Below are positions 32,260 through 41,558 of a stretch of DNA of 64,000 nt, piece after piece (position 1 is the stretch's first letter; the number at the start of each line of letters is the position of its first letter). A program made the translations under genes and the position numbers. The DNA is taken from NCBI RefSeq assembly GCF_002631185.1, contig NZ_PDNU01000037.1, positions 1-64,000 of the forward strand. Direction: 5' to 3'. Below the pieces are notes generated by a model, which had not been told where the DNA came from, searched no databases, and was given only the letters and a program-made list of their open reading frames with translations. This DNA comes from Teichococcus rhizosphaerae (GTDB lineage: Bacteria; Pseudomonadota; Alphaproteobacteria; Acetobacterales; Acetobacteraceae).

Positions 32260-34791
32260 ATGCGCCGTTCCCTGCTGCTGGCCAGCCTGGTCCTGCCGCC
32301 GCTGCTCGCCCAGCCGGCCGTGGCGCAGATGCCGCCCCCGCCGCCCGCCATGCCGGCCGCCGTGCCTGGCGCGGCGCCGGGTGCCATGCCCGATGCCGCC
32401 CCCGATGCCGCGCCTGGGGTGCGCGTCCGCAGCGGCCAGCACCCGGACCGCGGGCGCGTGGTGCTGCATCTGGGCAGCATTCCGCCGCACAGCCTGCGGC
32501 GCGTGGGGCAGGACCACGAGATCCGCCTGCGTGGCCTGCACCGCCTGGACATCTCCGCGCTGCGCCGCCTGCGCGAGGTGAAGGGTGCAGAGGTGCGGCA
32601 GGAGGCGGGCGAGACGGTGCTGCTGCTGCGCGCCGCCTGCGACTGCGTGGCCGAAAGCGGGGTGGTGGAGGGCATGCTGTTCGTCGATCTGCGGCCGGCG
32701 AGCAGCGCGCCTCCTCCCGCCCCGGCCCCGGCCCCCGCGCAGGTTCCGGCCGCCGCGCGGGAGGCCGGGCAACTCGCCGCCGCCCGCCGCCGCCTGCTCG
32801 ATGACGCGGTGCGGCTCGGGCTGATGAACCCCGGCCAGGCCGAGGCCATGCTGCGTGGCGCCCCGGCGGTCGCGGCGTTGCCCTTCCCCCCCGCGTCTCC
32901 CGCTCCGGTGTCTCCCGCTCAGGCGTCTCCCGCTCCGGCCTCGCCTCCGGCCCCCGCCCTTTCCGCCCGCCCGCCGGCCGATGACCTGGTGTCGCTGCGC
33001 GAAAGCATGCTGGGCCGCCTGGCCTTGCTGAACGGGCCGCCGGCCGCCCCCGCGCCCTCTGCTTCCACGCCCTCCGCCTCCACGCCGCCGCGCATGGGCG
33101 GGTCCGCCCCGCTGCCCAATCCGAGCTTCGCGGCACCGGCCGGCACGCCCCCCCGCCCCGCCTGCCTGGAGCCCGCCTTCAGCCTGCGGGACTGGGCGGG
33201 CGAGGCGGGCTTCGTCGAGCAGCTGGCGGCCCGGCGCGGCGCCCTCGCCCTGGCCGACCACGGGGCCGCCGAAACCGCCGCCCTGGCCGAGCTCTATGCT
33301 TTCCACGAGCTGAACCGGGAAGCGCTCGCCGTGCTCTCCGCCCCGCTGCTGGAGCAGCCCGGCGGCGCCTTGCGCGAGCGGCTGGAGCGCGTCCGCGACG
33401 TGGCGCGCCTGCTGGGGCGGGAGCCGATCAGCCCGGCCTCGCCCCTGCTGGCCGAGGCCGCGGAGTGCGCCCGCCCCGATCTGCCGCTCTGGCGCGCCCT
33501 CGTGGCGGCGGTGGGCGGCGATGCCGCGGCGCTCGCAAGGCTGGCCCCCCAGGCCCGCGCGGCGCTGCGCGATGTGCCGCCCGATCTGCGCCTCGCCTTC
33601 GCGGTGATCATGGCCGAGGCGGCGGAGGAGGACGCCGAGACCCTGCGCACCCTTCTCGCCGCCATCCGGACCGCGCCGGAGGAGCAGCGCCCGGACCAGC
33701 AGGCCCGGCGCGGCCTGCTGATGGCCAGGATGGCCCGCCTGGAAGGCAACCGTGCCGAGGAGGCGCTGCACCTGGAGCGTGCCGCCCGCGCCGGCCGCAG
33801 CGTGCCGGCCCTGCAGGCCCGCATGCGCCTGGCGGCCCTGAGCCTTTCGCGCCCCGGCGCGGAAGGGCAGCGCGCCGAGGCGCAGCTGATGGATTTCGCG
33901 CGCGCCTACCGCTTCGACCCGCTGGGCGAGGAGGCGGCCATTCTCTATGCGCAGCACCTGCTGGAGCGGGGCGAGCTTGCCGCCGCCCTCGCCGTGGCCG
34001 AAGGCGCGAGCCAGACCAACCGGCGCTCGGGCATGGAGAGCCGGGGCGCCCGGCTGGCGGCGCAGGCGCTGCGCCTGCTGCTGGTCGATGCCCAGGGCCT
34101 CGAGCTGCCGCCCGCGGGCGAGCGGCTGGCGCTCTACTGGCAGTATGAGGGCTATGCCACGCCCGGCGAGCGGGGCGACGACATCCGCCAGGGCGCGCTG
34201 CGGCTGATGCTGGAGGAGGGGCTGGCCGACGCGGCGCTGGATGTCAGCCGCCAGCTGACGCCGGCCAGCGCCGGCCGGCCCGAGGCGGCCTTGCTGGTCG
34301 CGCGGGCGGAGGCGATGGCCCCGCAGGGCGACCCGCAGCGGGCCATGGCCCTGCTGCGCGCGCTGCCGGAAAGCCCCGGCACCCGCCGCGCCGCCGCCAT
34401 GGCGCTGGGCCGCATGGGCAGGCCGCTGGAGGCGGCGCAGGCGCTGGAGGCGCTGCAGGCGCTGCCCGACCGCCTGGCGCGCACCGCATGGCTGTTCCAG
34501 GCGCAGGCCTGGCCCGGGGCGGCCGATGCCTATGCCGAGCTGCTGCGCGACCCGGCCCTGGATGCCGACAGGCGGGCCGAGGCGACGGCCAGGCTGGCCA
34601 GCGCCGCCGCGCTGGCGGGGCAGCGCCCTGGCGTGGCGCCGGAGCTGCTGGCGCCGGAGGCGGGTGCGGCGGCGCTCCTGCAGCTGAGTGGCGACACGGC
34701 CGGCGCGGCGCGTGGCGTGGCCGCCGCGCGCTCCGCCATCGCACGCAGCCGGCAGATCGAGGGCCTGCTGCCCGAGACCGCGAGGAACTGA
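32260..34791 (+). CDS. Large secreted helical-repeat protein in the motA-flgF operon
   Basis: An 843-aa protein with a signal peptide (LLLASLVLPPLLAQPAVAQ). Residues 25-150 are a Pro/Ala linker plus a small beta domain (GRVVLHLGSIPPHSLRRVGQDHEIRLRGL). Pro/Ser repeats (SPAPVSPAQASPAPASP) follow at about 205-230, then some 550 residues of TPR-like helical hairpins (ETAALAELYAFHELNREALAVLSAP, LLARMARLEGNRAEEALHLERAARAG, AALAVAEGASQTN). I do not recognise a named family. It lies 6 bases after motA and 1 base before flgF, so it is surely motility-linked; a MotC-like periplasmic stator or MotE partner is a plausible but untested idea. Confidence 0.7.
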   Translation: MRRSLLLASLVLPPLLAQPAVAQMPPPPPAMPAAVPGAAPGAMPDAAPDAAPGVRVRSGQHPDRGRVVLHLGSIPPHSLRRVGQDHEIRLRGLHRLDISALRRLREVKGAEVRQEAGETVLLLRAACDCVAESGVVEGMLFVDLRPASSAPPPAPAPAPAQVPAAAREAGQLAAARRRLLDDAVRLGLMNPGQAEAMLRGAPAVAALPFPPASPAPVSPAQASPAPASPPAPALSARPPADDLVSLRESMLGRLALLNGPPAAPAPSASTPSASTPPRMGGSAPLPNPSFAAPAGTPPRPACLEPAFSLRDWAGEAGFVEQLAARRGALALADHGAAETAALAELYAFHELNREALAVLSAPLLEQPGGALRERLERVRDVARLLGREPISPASPLLAEAAECARPDLPLWRALVAAVGGDAAALARLAPQARAALRDVPPDLRLAFAVIMAEAAEEDAETLRTLLAAIRTAPEEQRPDQQARRGLLMARMARLEGNRAEEALHLERAARAGRSVPALQARMRLAALSLSRPGAEGQRAEAQLMDFARAYRFDPLGEEAAILYAQHLLERGELAAALAVAEGASQTNRRSGMESRGARLAAQALRLLLVDAQGLELPPAGERLALYWQYEGYATPGERGDDIRQGALRLMLEEGLADAALDVSRQLTPASAGRPEAALLVARAEAMAPQGDPQRAMALLRALPESPGTRRAAAMALGRMGRPLEAAQALEALQALPDRLARTAWLFQAQAWPGAADAYAELLRDPALDADRRAEATARLASAAALAGQRPGVAPELLAPEAGAAALLQLSGDTAGAARGVAAARSAIARSRQIEGLLPETARN

Positions 34792-34792
34792 G

Positions 34793-35545
34793 ATGGACAG
34801 TCCCAGCACCGTCAGCCTTTCAGGCCAGATCGCGCTGCGCCAGCAGCTCGATGTCACCGCCAACAATCTGGCCAACGCCAACACCACGGCCTTCCGGGGC
34901 GACCGCACCCTGTTCCAGAGCCATGTCAGCCGGCTGGCCGTCCCGGGGCGCGAGATCGCCTTCGTGCAGGACCGCGCGACCTATGTCGACGCCAGGCAGG
35001 GCGCGATCGCCGCCACGGGCAACCCGCTCGACGTGGCCATCGAGGGCGAGGCCTACCTGGCGGTCGAGCGGCAGGGCGGGAGCCGCGGCTACACGCGCGA
35101 CGGGCGGCTGAAGGTGGGGCCTGACAACACACTGATGGACAGCGCCGGGCGCCCGCTCCTGGACGAGGGGGGGGCGCGCATCCTGCTGCCCGAGCGCGCC
35201 GCCGCCGTCGAGATCCGCGCCGATGGCACCATCCTGGCCACCATCGATGGCCGGGTGGAGCAGGCGGGGCGCATCGGGCTGTTCCGGGCGGGCGACATGC
35301 GCGGCGTGCGCAAGGGGGGCGATGGCCTGCTCGAGCTGCCCGCCGCCGAGGTGCGGCCGGTGCCCCCCGGCACGCCCGGCATCCGCCTGGCGCAGGGCGC
35401 GCTGGAGGCTTCCACGGTGCAGCCGGTGGTGGAGCTGTCCAACCTGACCATGGTCCAGCGCAGCTACGAGGCCATGCAGCGCATCGTCTCGGACGACGAT
35501 GCGCGCCTGCGCCGGATGATCGAGGCGCTGGGGCGCCCGAACTGA
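34793..35545 (+). CDS. flgF: Proximal rod protein FlgF
   Basis: 250 aa. The N-terminus (LSGQIALRQQLDVTANNLANANTTAFRGDR) is the rod-type axial motif; LDVAIEGEAYLAVERQGGSRGYTRDGRLKV and the C-terminal GALEASTVQPVVELSNLTMVQRSYEAMQRIV complete the FlgF pattern. Shorter than FlgG and upstream of it, as usual. ATG at 34793, right after the stop codon of the helical-repeat protein; GAGGAAC upstream. Confidence 0.94.
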   Translation: MDSPSTVSLSGQIALRQQLDVTANNLANANTTAFRGDRTLFQSHVSRLAVPGREIAFVQDRATYVDARQGAIAATGNPLDVAIEGEAYLAVERQGGSRGYTRDGRLKVGPDNTLMDSAGRPLLDEGGARILLPERAAAVEIRADGTILATIDGRVEQAGRIGLFRAGDMRGVRKGGDGLLELPAAEVRPVPPGTPGIRLAQGALEASTVQPVVELSNLTMVQRSYEAMQRIVSDDDARLRRMIEALGRPN

Positions 35546-35604
35546 CCCGCACCCCGCCGGGCAACCCCGTTCCGGCCTGAGCCGATCTTGGAAGGATACG
35601 CACC

Positions 35605-36387
35605 ATGCGCGCCATGAGCATCGCCGCCACCGGCATGCAGGCCCAGCAGACCAATGTCGAGGTCATCGCCAACAACATCGCGAATGTCTCGACCACCGCC
35701 TTCACGCGCCGCAAGGCCGAGTTCCAGGACCTGATCTACCAGTCCTCGGAGCGGGTGGGCTCGGCCTCCTCCGAGGCCGGCACGCTGCTGCCGGTCGGCA
35801 CGCAGGTGGGCCTCGGCGTGCGCAGCTCGGCGGTCAACCGCATCACCCTGCAGGGCACCCTGTCGGACACCGGCAACCGCTACGACCTGGCCCTGGAAGG
35901 GCGCGGCTATTTCGGCGTGACGCTGCCCGACGGCACCACCGCCTATACCCGCGACGGCAGCTTCAAGCTGTCCCAGGAAGGGCAGCTGGTGACCAGCGAG
36001 GGCTACCCGATCGAGCCCAACATCAACATCCCCGCCGATGCGCGGGACGTGACGGTGAACCAGGCGGGCGAGGTGATCGTCACCCAGGCCAACGGCCAGC
36101 AGCAGAATGCCGGGCGCCTGAACCTCTACCTCTTTCCCAACGAGGCGGGGCTCGAGGCCACGGGCGGCAACAAGTTCCTGGAAACGGAAGCCTCCGGCCA
36201 GCCCAATGGCGGCCTGCCTTCCGACCCGGGCTATGCGAAGATCCGCCAGGGGTACCTGGAGGCCTCGAACGTCAACGTGGTCCAGGAGATCACCCAGCTC
36301 ATCGCCGCCCAGCGCGCCTATGAGATGAACTCCAAGGTGATCGAGGCCACCGACCAGATGCTGCAGACCGTCAACAGCGTGCGGTGA
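35605..36387 (+). CDS. flgG: Distal rod protein FlgG
   Basis: A 260-aa FlgG: AMSIAATGMQAQQTNVEVIANNIANVSTTAFTRRKAEFQDLIYQ, the LPVGTQVGLGVRSSAV loop, YDLALEGRGYFGVTLPDGTTAYTRDGSFKL, and the C-terminal YLEASNVNVVQEITQLIAAQRAYEMNSKVIEATDQMLQTVN. Standard length. Preceded by GGAAGG. Confidence 0.97.
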   Translation: MRAMSIAATGMQAQQTNVEVIANNIANVSTTAFTRRKAEFQDLIYQSSERVGSASSEAGTLLPVGTQVGLGVRSSAVNRITLQGTLSDTGNRYDLALEGRGYFGVTLPDGTTAYTRDGSFKLSQEGQLVTSEGYPIEPNINIPADARDVTVNQAGEVIVTQANGQQQNAGRLNLYLFPNEAGLEATGGNKFLETEASGQPNGGLPSDPGYAKIRQGYLEASNVNVVQEITQLIAAQRAYEMNSKVIEATDQMLQTVNSVR

Positions 36388-36398
36388 TGGAGGAGAGC

Positions 36399-36848
36399 AT
36401 GCGCCTCGCCCCGGCTGCGCCGCCCCTGCTGGCGGCCGCCCTGCTGCTTTCCCTCCCGGCCTGGGGGCGGGAGGTCTGGCACGCCACCCGGGCCCTGCAG
36501 CCGGGCGACGTGCTGCGGCCGCAGGACGTGGAGGCGGTGGTGCCGCGCCGCGACGGCCCCGCCTTCATCGATGCCGAGCGCGACATCATCGGCCAGGAGG
36601 TGCGGCGGCGCATCCGCGCCAACGCCCCCATCCCCGAGCGCGACATCGGCGAGCGCGTGGCGGTGCGGGCCGCGCAGATGGTGCGCGTGTTCTGGAAAAG
36701 CGCGGGAGTGACGCTGGAGATGGAGGGCCGCGCCATGGAGGCGGGGGCGGTGGGCGAGGAGATCCGCGTCCACAACGCCGGCAGCGGCCGCACCATCCGC
36801 GCCCTGGTGGTGGCCGACGGCACCGCGGAAGTGCGGGGCCGGCCGTGA
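36399..36848 (+). CDS. flgA: P-ring assembly chaperone FlgA
   Basis: 149 aa from the ATG at 36399 (GGAGG upstream; an ATG at 36387 and a GTG at 36384 are also in frame). A signal peptide (PAAPPLLAAALLLSLPAWG) is followed by an SAF-type domain (ALQPGDVLRPQDVEAVVPRRDG, VRRRIRANAPIPERDIG) and the C-terminal SAGVTLEMEGRAMEAGAVGEEIRVHN and TIRALVVADGTAEV blocks. It helps FlgI assemble in the periplasm. Shorter than enteric FlgA, typical of alphaproteobacteria. Confidence 0.9.
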   Translation: MRLAPAAPPLLAAALLLSLPAWGREVWHATRALQPGDVLRPQDVEAVVPRRDGPAFIDAERDIIGQEVRRRIRANAPIPERDIGERVAVRAAQMVRVFWKSAGVTLEMEGRAMEAGAVGEEIRVHNAGSGRTIRALVVADGTAEVRGRP

Positions 36849-37612
36849 TGCGCCGGCGCCTTTCCGCCTTTCCCGCGAGGCTGCTGCTGGCCGGCTGGCT
36901 GGGCCTGGCGCTGGCCGGCTGCGACAGCTTCGGCCACATCCAGCAGCCGCCGCCCATCTCCGCCCCCGGTGCCCTGGCCGGCATCCCCGCCCTGACCGGC
37001 AGCGACGACCCGATCGAGGTTTCCACCCGGCCCCGCCTGGAAGGCACCGGGCCCACCATGATGGGCTCGCTGTGGCGCCCCGGCAGCCGCACCTTCTTCC
37101 GCGACCAGCGTGCCCGCGCCGTGGGGGACCTGCTGACCGTCGAGATCGAGATCGACGACAGCGCGCAGTTCGACAACCGGCTGGAGCTGGAGCGCGAAAG
37201 CAGGCAGACGCTCAACGTGCCCTCCCTGTTCGGCTTGCAGGGCATCCTGGGCAAGGCCTTCGGCGGGGCGGTCGATCCGGCGCTGGAGCTGGGCGGCGGC
37301 AGCACCAGCAACGGCACCGGCCGCGTCCGCCGCACGGAGAAGATCCGCCTGCAGGTGGCCGCCACGGTGGTGCGCGTGCTGCCGAGCGGCAATCTGGAGA
37401 TCGCCGGCTCGCAGGAGATCCGCGTGAACAACGAGCTGCGCGAGCTGCAGCTGCGCGGCCTGATCCGCCCGGAGGACATCCGGCCCAGCAACCGCATCGC
37501 CTCGGAGAAGATCGCCGAGGCGCGCATCGCCTATGGCGGGCGGGGCGTGGCGAGCGACCTGCAGCGGCCGCGCTGGGGGCAGCAGATCATCGAGCGCGTG
37601 ATCCCCTACTGA
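36848..37612 (+). CDS. flgH: L-ring lipoprotein FlgH
   Basis: 254 aa. The lipobox LAGC (residues 22-25) directs lipidation and outer-membrane anchoring. The core has MMGSLWRPGSRTFFRDQRARAVGDLLTVEIEIDDSAQFDN and the C-terminal LPSGNLEIAGSQEIRVNNELRELQLRGLIRPEDI and IAYGGRGVASDLQRPRWGQQIIERVIPY, all standard. The ATG overlaps the flgA stop codon by one base; a GTG three bases earlier is possible. Last gene of the motA operon; its end overlaps the convergent 37606 gene by 7 bases. Confidence 0.96.
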   Translation: MRRRLSAFPARLLLAGWLGLALAGCDSFGHIQQPPPISAPGALAGIPALTGSDDPIEVSTRPRLEGTGPTMMGSLWRPGSRTFFRDQRARAVGDLLTVEIEIDDSAQFDNRLELERESRQTLNVPSLFGLQGILGKAFGGAVDPALELGGGSTSNGTGRVRRTEKIRLQVAATVVRVLPSGNLEIAGSQEIRVNNELRELQLRGLIRPEDIRPSNRIASEKIAEARIAYGGRGVASDLQRPRWGQQIIERVIPY

Positions 37613-38199
37613 GGCGGGCGGGCGGAGAGGCGGTCGGATGACAGGGCCTCCCGCAAAGCCTCCGCCGTCGGCAGGTCGAGGCCGGAGGCGAGCAGCGCCG
37701 GCCCGCCTTCCCCGCCATCCAGGAACAGGCAGGCCTCGGCGGCGTGCTGCTGGGCCGCGATCCGCGCCGCCAGGCCGTGGATGCCGGAGGCGCCCCGCGC
37801 ATAAGGGCCTGCTTCGGGGCGGGCGACGCGCAGCGCGGCGCTGGCCGGCCAGGGCAGGAACCGGCCCTCCCGCTCCACGCCCCCGGGCCGCAGCCGGAAG
37901 CGCTGCACCCGCCGCGCCCTCCGGCCCCGCAGCAGCGCCCAGGCGGCCAGGCCCGCAATGCCCAGCCCGCCCGCCGCCGCCAGCAGGGAAACGCCGTCAT
38001 GGCGGGACGGGCTCAGCAGCACCCCCAGCGCCGGCAGGCCGAACAGCCCGGCCAGCAGCAGGGCCGCCGCCCGGAAGGCCAGCGGCGGCCGGGCGGGATG
38101 CACCGTGTACAGCACCTCCTCCCCATCCACGCGGCGCTGGAAGGCGCCGGAGGCTCGCGGGGCGGCAGGCGCATCCACGGCGCGGGAAAGGATGGGCAT
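37606..38199 (-). CDS. Two-helix membrane protein of unknown function
   Basis: A 197-aa protein with two adjacent membrane helices (AFRAAALLLAGLFGLPALGVLL and VSLLAAAGGLGIAGLAAWALL) followed by a basic stretch and a cytoplasmic domain (RFRLRPGGVEREGRFLPWPASAALRVARPE) with a PH-like strand pattern. Not recognised. It is downstream of fdhD on minus, with 65 bases between, and could belong with it rather than with flagellar genes. Confidence 0.6.
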   Translation of the reverse strand: MPILSRAVDAPAAPRASGAFQRRVDGEEVLYTVHPARPPLAFRAAALLLAGLFGLPALGVLLSPSRHDGVSLLAAAGGLGIAGLAAWALLRGRRARRVQRFRLRPGGVEREGRFLPWPASAALRVARPEAGPYARGASGIHGLAARIAAQQHAAEACLFLDGGEGGPALLASGLDLPTAEALREALSSDRLSARPPQ

Positions 38200-38264
38200 G
38201 CGGGGCTCCGGGCGGGTGCGGCGCCGCAGGATAGGCGCGCCCCGCCCGCCGGGCCACGCTCAAG

Positions 38265-39092
38265 TCAGTGGATGCGCCCCGGATGGGTGAAGATCTCGCA
38301 ACAGGCGCCGCGCGCCAGGGCGACCAGGGTGATGCCGCATTGCTCCGCCACCCGGATGGCGAGCGCCGTGGGGGCGGACACCGCCACCAGCAGGGGCGCG
38401 CCGATCATGGCGGCCTTCTGCACCATCTCCACCGAGACGCGGCTGGTCAGCAGCAGCGCCCCCCCCGCCGCCAGGCCCTGCCCCCCTCTCCGCTCCTGGC
38501 GCGCCAGGGCGCCGGCCAGCTTGTCCAGGGCATTGTGGCGGCCGACATCCTCGCGCAGAAGGACAAGCCCTTCCCCGCTCCGCCAGAAGCCCGCGGCGTG
38601 GGCCGCCCGCGTTTCCCGGTGCAGGGCCTGCGCGGCGGACAGCGCCTCCATGCCGGCCTCGATCTCGGAAGCGGGAAGACGCGTCGGGTCGGCCACCGCA
38701 GGCAGGCTGCGCGACGCCGCCTCCAGGCTCTCGATGCCGCACAGCCCGCAGCCCAGCGGACCCGCCAGGCGGCGGCGGCGGCTGGCCAGCGCCGCCGCGC
38801 GATGCTCCGCCAGTTCCATCCGCAGCTCGATGCCGGCGGGCCGCGGCACGACGTCGAGCGACAGCATCTCCGCAGGCTCGCCGATCAGTCCTTCCGTCAG
38901 GCTGAAGCCGAGGCCCAGCTCCTCGAGCGCCATGGGGCTGGCCATCATCACGGCGTGGGTGGAGCGGCCATAGGTGAGCGCCACGGCGGTTTCCTCCGCC
39001 ACGGTCCGGAAGCCCGCCTCCGCCCGGTCGCCCTGCCGCGCCAGGCGGGGCAGGACGAGGCTGGGCCGGGCCGACGCGTCCTGCATCATCAT
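38265..39092 (-). CDS. fdhD: FdhD, formate dehydrogenase sulfurtransferase
   Basis: 275 aa from the ATG cluster at 39086-39092 (GGGAGG upstream); a longer frame to 39119 would need a TTG. FdhD passes sulfur from IscS to the molybdenum cofactor of formate dehydrogenases. Seen here: VMMASPMALEELGLGFSLTEGLI, the essential Cys motif GCGLCGIE, and the C-terminal REDVGRHNALDKLAGAL and SRVSVEMVQKAAMIGAPLLVAVSAPTALAIRVAE blocks. Divergent from the molybdopterin oxidoreductase gene it probably serves. Confidence 0.95.
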   Translation of the reverse strand: MMMQDASARPSLVLPRLARQGDRAEAGFRTVAEETAVALTYGRSTHAVMMASPMALEELGLGFSLTEGLIGEPAEMLSLDVVPRPAGIELRMELAEHRAAALASRRRRLAGPLGCGLCGIESLEAASRSLPAVADPTRLPASEIEAGMEALSAAQALHRETRAAHAAGFWRSGEGLVLLREDVGRHNALDKLAGALARQERRGGQGLAAGGALLLTSRVSVEMVQKAAMIGAPLLVAVSAPTALAIRVAEQCGITLVALARGACCEIFTHPGRIH

Positions 39093-39191
39093 GGCGTGTT
39101 CCTCCCGCTGCGCCGACAAGGAAGACGCGTGGCGGCGGCGGCGGTTTCGCGGGAACCTCCCGTGCCACCCCGCGTTGGAGACGAAACCGCA

Positions 39192-39216
39192 CGACGTTGC
39201 ACGCGCGACATTGCAC
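39192..39216 (+). promoter_or_regulatory. Direct repeat before the molybdopterin oxidoreductase gene
   Basis: CGACGTTGCAC (39192-39202) and CGACATTGCAC (39206-39216), 10 of 11 identical, 14 bases apart, 13 bases before the ATG. A candidate operator in the 137-base divergent region shared with fdhD. Confidence 0.35.
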
Positions 39217-39229
39217 AGGGAGGCGAGAC

Positions 39230-41551
39230 ATGCCGCAGGATGCCGTGAAGATTGAGCCCTACAAGGGCCCGGCGGGCGGCTGGGGCTCGGCGCAATCCCT
39301 GCTGCAATCCATCCGGCGCGACGGCGCGGCGCAGGACGTGCTGCGGCTGCTGCCGCAGCAGAACAAGAAGGACGGCTTCGCCTGCGTCAGCTGCGCCTGG
39401 GCCAAGCCGGCCGAGCCGCACCCCTTCGAGTTCTGTGAGAACGGCGCCAAGGCCACCACCTGGGAGCTGACGGACCGCCGCGCCACGCCGGAGTTCTTCG
39501 CCCGGCACACCGTGGCGGAGCTGCGGCGCTGGAACGACCACGACCTCGAATACAGCGGCCGGCTGACCGAGCCGCTGCGCTACGACCCGGAAACGGACCG
39601 CTATGTCGCCACCTCCTGGCCCGAGGCCTTTCGCGCCATCGGCGCCGAGCTGAGGGGGCTGAGCCCGGAGGAGGTCATCTTCTACGCCTCCGGCCGCGCC
39701 TCGCTGGAGACGAGCTACATGTACCAGCTCTTCGCCCGGCTCCATGGCAGCAACCACCTGCCCGACAGCTCCAACATGTGCCACGAGACGACCAGCGTCG
39801 CCCTGCCGCAAAGCCTCGGCGTGCCGGTGGGCACGGTGCTGCTCGAGGATTTCGAGCACACCGACTGCATCCTCTCCTTTGGCCAGAACACCGGCACGAA
39901 CAGCCCGCGCATGCTGCACCCGCTGCAGAAGGCGGCGAAGCGCAACGTGCCCATCATCGTCTTCAACCCGCTGCGCGAGCGCGGGCTGGAGCGTTTCGTC
40001 AATCCGCAGAACCCGGTGGAGATGGCCGGCAACGCCCTGGCCGGCCAGGACACGCGGCTGGACAGCCAGTACCACCAGCTCAAGGCCGGCGGCGACGGCG
40101 CGGCCATCATGGGGCTCTGCAAGGCGGTCATCGCCGCGGACGACAAGGCGCGCGCGGCCGGCCGGCGGCCCGTCATCGACCATGACTTCATCGCGCAGCA
40201 CACGCATGGCTTCGAGAGCTTCGCCGAGAGCGCGCGGGCCATCGGGTGGTCCCTGATCGAGCAGCGCTCGGGCTTGTCGCGCGCGGCGCTGGAGGGCGCG
40301 GCAAACGTCTATTGCAACGCCCGCGCCGTCATCGCCAAGTTCGGCATGGGGCTGACGCAGCACCGCGACGGCGTGGAGACCGTGCGGCTGCTGATCAACC
40401 TGCTGCTCCTGCGCGGCAATATCGGCCGGCGCGGCGCCGGCATCCTGCCGGTGCGCGGCCATTCCAACGTGCAGGGCCAGCGCACCGTCGGCATCTCCGA
40501 GAAGCCGAAGCTCGTGCCGCTCGACCGGCTGGCGGAGCAGTACGGCTTCGAGCCGCCGCGCTGGGAGGGGTGGAGCACGGTGGATGCCTGCCAGGCCGTC
40601 ATCGATGGCAAGGCGCGCGGCTTCATCGGCCTGGGCGGCAACTTCACCCGCGCCGTGCCGGACACGGAGCGCGTGGAGGCGGCCTGGCCCGGCCTGCAGC
40701 TGACCGTGCATGTGGCGACCAAGCTCAACCGCAGCCACCTGCTGCCGGGAAAGGTCAGCTACCTGCTGCCCTGCCTCGGGCGGCTCGAGATCGACCGGCA
40801 GGCCGGCGGCCCGCAGGCGGTGTCCATCGAGGACAGCACGGCCTGCATCCATGGCTCGCGCGGCAAGCGCGAGCCGGCGAGCCCGCATCTCCTGTCCGAG
40901 CCCCGCATCGTGGCCGAGATGGCCAAGGCCACCCTGCCCGCCAATCCGCGCCTCGACTGGGATGGCTGGGTGGCCGATTACGGCCGGGTGCGCGACGCGA
41001 TCGAGGCGACCTACCCGAAGGACTTCAAGGATTTCAACAAGCGGCTCTTCGAGCCCGGCGGCTTCCCCCGCCCGCTCGGCGCGCGCGACCGGATCTGGGC
41101 CACCGACACCGGCAAGGCCAATTTCGTGACGCCCGGCACCGTCTCCAAGGCGCAGGACCCGCAGCCGGCGGACGTGCTGCAGCTCATCACCCTGCGCAGC
41201 AACGACCAGTTCAACACCACCGTCTATGGCTACCATGACCGCTTCCGGGGCGTGCAGGGCACCCGCATGGTGCTGTTCATGAACCGCGCCGACATGAAGC
41301 GGCTGGACCTCAAGGAGGGCGAACTGGTTTCGCTGGCCTGCGCCATCGAGGATGGCGTGACGCGGCGCCTGGGCGGCTTCCGCGTGACGCCCTATGGCGT
41401 GCCGGAAGGCTGCTGCGCCGCCTATTACCCCGAATGCAACCCGCTGATCCCGCTCAGCCACCACGCGGAAGGCAGCAAGGTGCCGGCGGCCAAGGCCGTG
41501 CCCATCCGCATTGACCGGGCCGCCGCGCCCCGCCCCTTCGGCGCGGTCTGA
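39230..41551 (+). CDS. YdeP/FdhF-type molybdopterin oxidoreductase
   Basis: 773 aa from the ATG at 39230 (GGGAGG). It matches the stand-alone formate-dehydrogenase-alpha-like family (YdeP): KIEPYKGPAGGWGS start, FACVSCAWAKPAEPHPFEFCENG with a reduced cysteine set instead of a full 4Fe-4S motif, FYASGRASLETSYMYQLFARLHGSNHLPDSSNMCHETTS, and the C-terminal molydopterin dinucleotide-binding domain (LQLITLRSNDQFNTTVYGYHDRF). The substrate is not established for the family; YdeP has been tied to acid resistance. No electron-transfer subunit lies nearby. Pairs with fdhD; unrelated to the flagellar genes on both sides. Confidence 0.88.
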   Translation: MPQDAVKIEPYKGPAGGWGSAQSLLQSIRRDGAAQDVLRLLPQQNKKDGFACVSCAWAKPAEPHPFEFCENGAKATTWELTDRRATPEFFARHTVAELRRWNDHDLEYSGRLTEPLRYDPETDRYVATSWPEAFRAIGAELRGLSPEEVIFYASGRASLETSYMYQLFARLHGSNHLPDSSNMCHETTSVALPQSLGVPVGTVLLEDFEHTDCILSFGQNTGTNSPRMLHPLQKAAKRNVPIIVFNPLRERGLERFVNPQNPVEMAGNALAGQDTRLDSQYHQLKAGGDGAAIMGLCKAVIAADDKARAAGRRPVIDHDFIAQHTHGFESFAESARAIGWSLIEQRSGLSRAALEGAANVYCNARAVIAKFGMGLTQHRDGVETVRLLINLLLLRGNIGRRGAGILPVRGHSNVQGQRTVGISEKPKLVPLDRLAEQYGFEPPRWEGWSTVDACQAVIDGKARGFIGLGGNFTRAVPDTERVEAAWPGLQLTVHVATKLNRSHLLPGKVSYLLPCLGRLEIDRQAGGPQAVSIEDSTACIHGSRGKREPASPHLLSEPRIVAEMAKATLPANPRLDWDGWVADYGRVRDAIEATYPKDFKDFNKRLFEPGGFPRPLGARDRIWATDTGKANFVTPGTVSKAQDPQPADVLQLITLRSNDQFNTTVYGYHDRFRGVQGTRMVLFMNRADMKRLDLKEGELVSLACAIEDGVTRRLGGFRVTPYGVPEGCCAAYYPECNPLIPLSHHAEGSKVPAAKAVPIRIDRAAAPRPFGAV

Positions 41552-41558
41552 CGCGCGG

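Noticed and set aside
30940-34908. Minus-strand open frame of over 1300 codons opposite motA and the helical-repeat gene
   Set aside because: Same artefact: it covers clear plus-strand genes in full and its translation is repetitive Arg/Gly/Ala/His.
39089-41464. Minus-strand open frame opposite the molybdopterin oxidoreductase
   Set aside because: The plus strand encodes a full recognised protein; the antisense translation has no family features.
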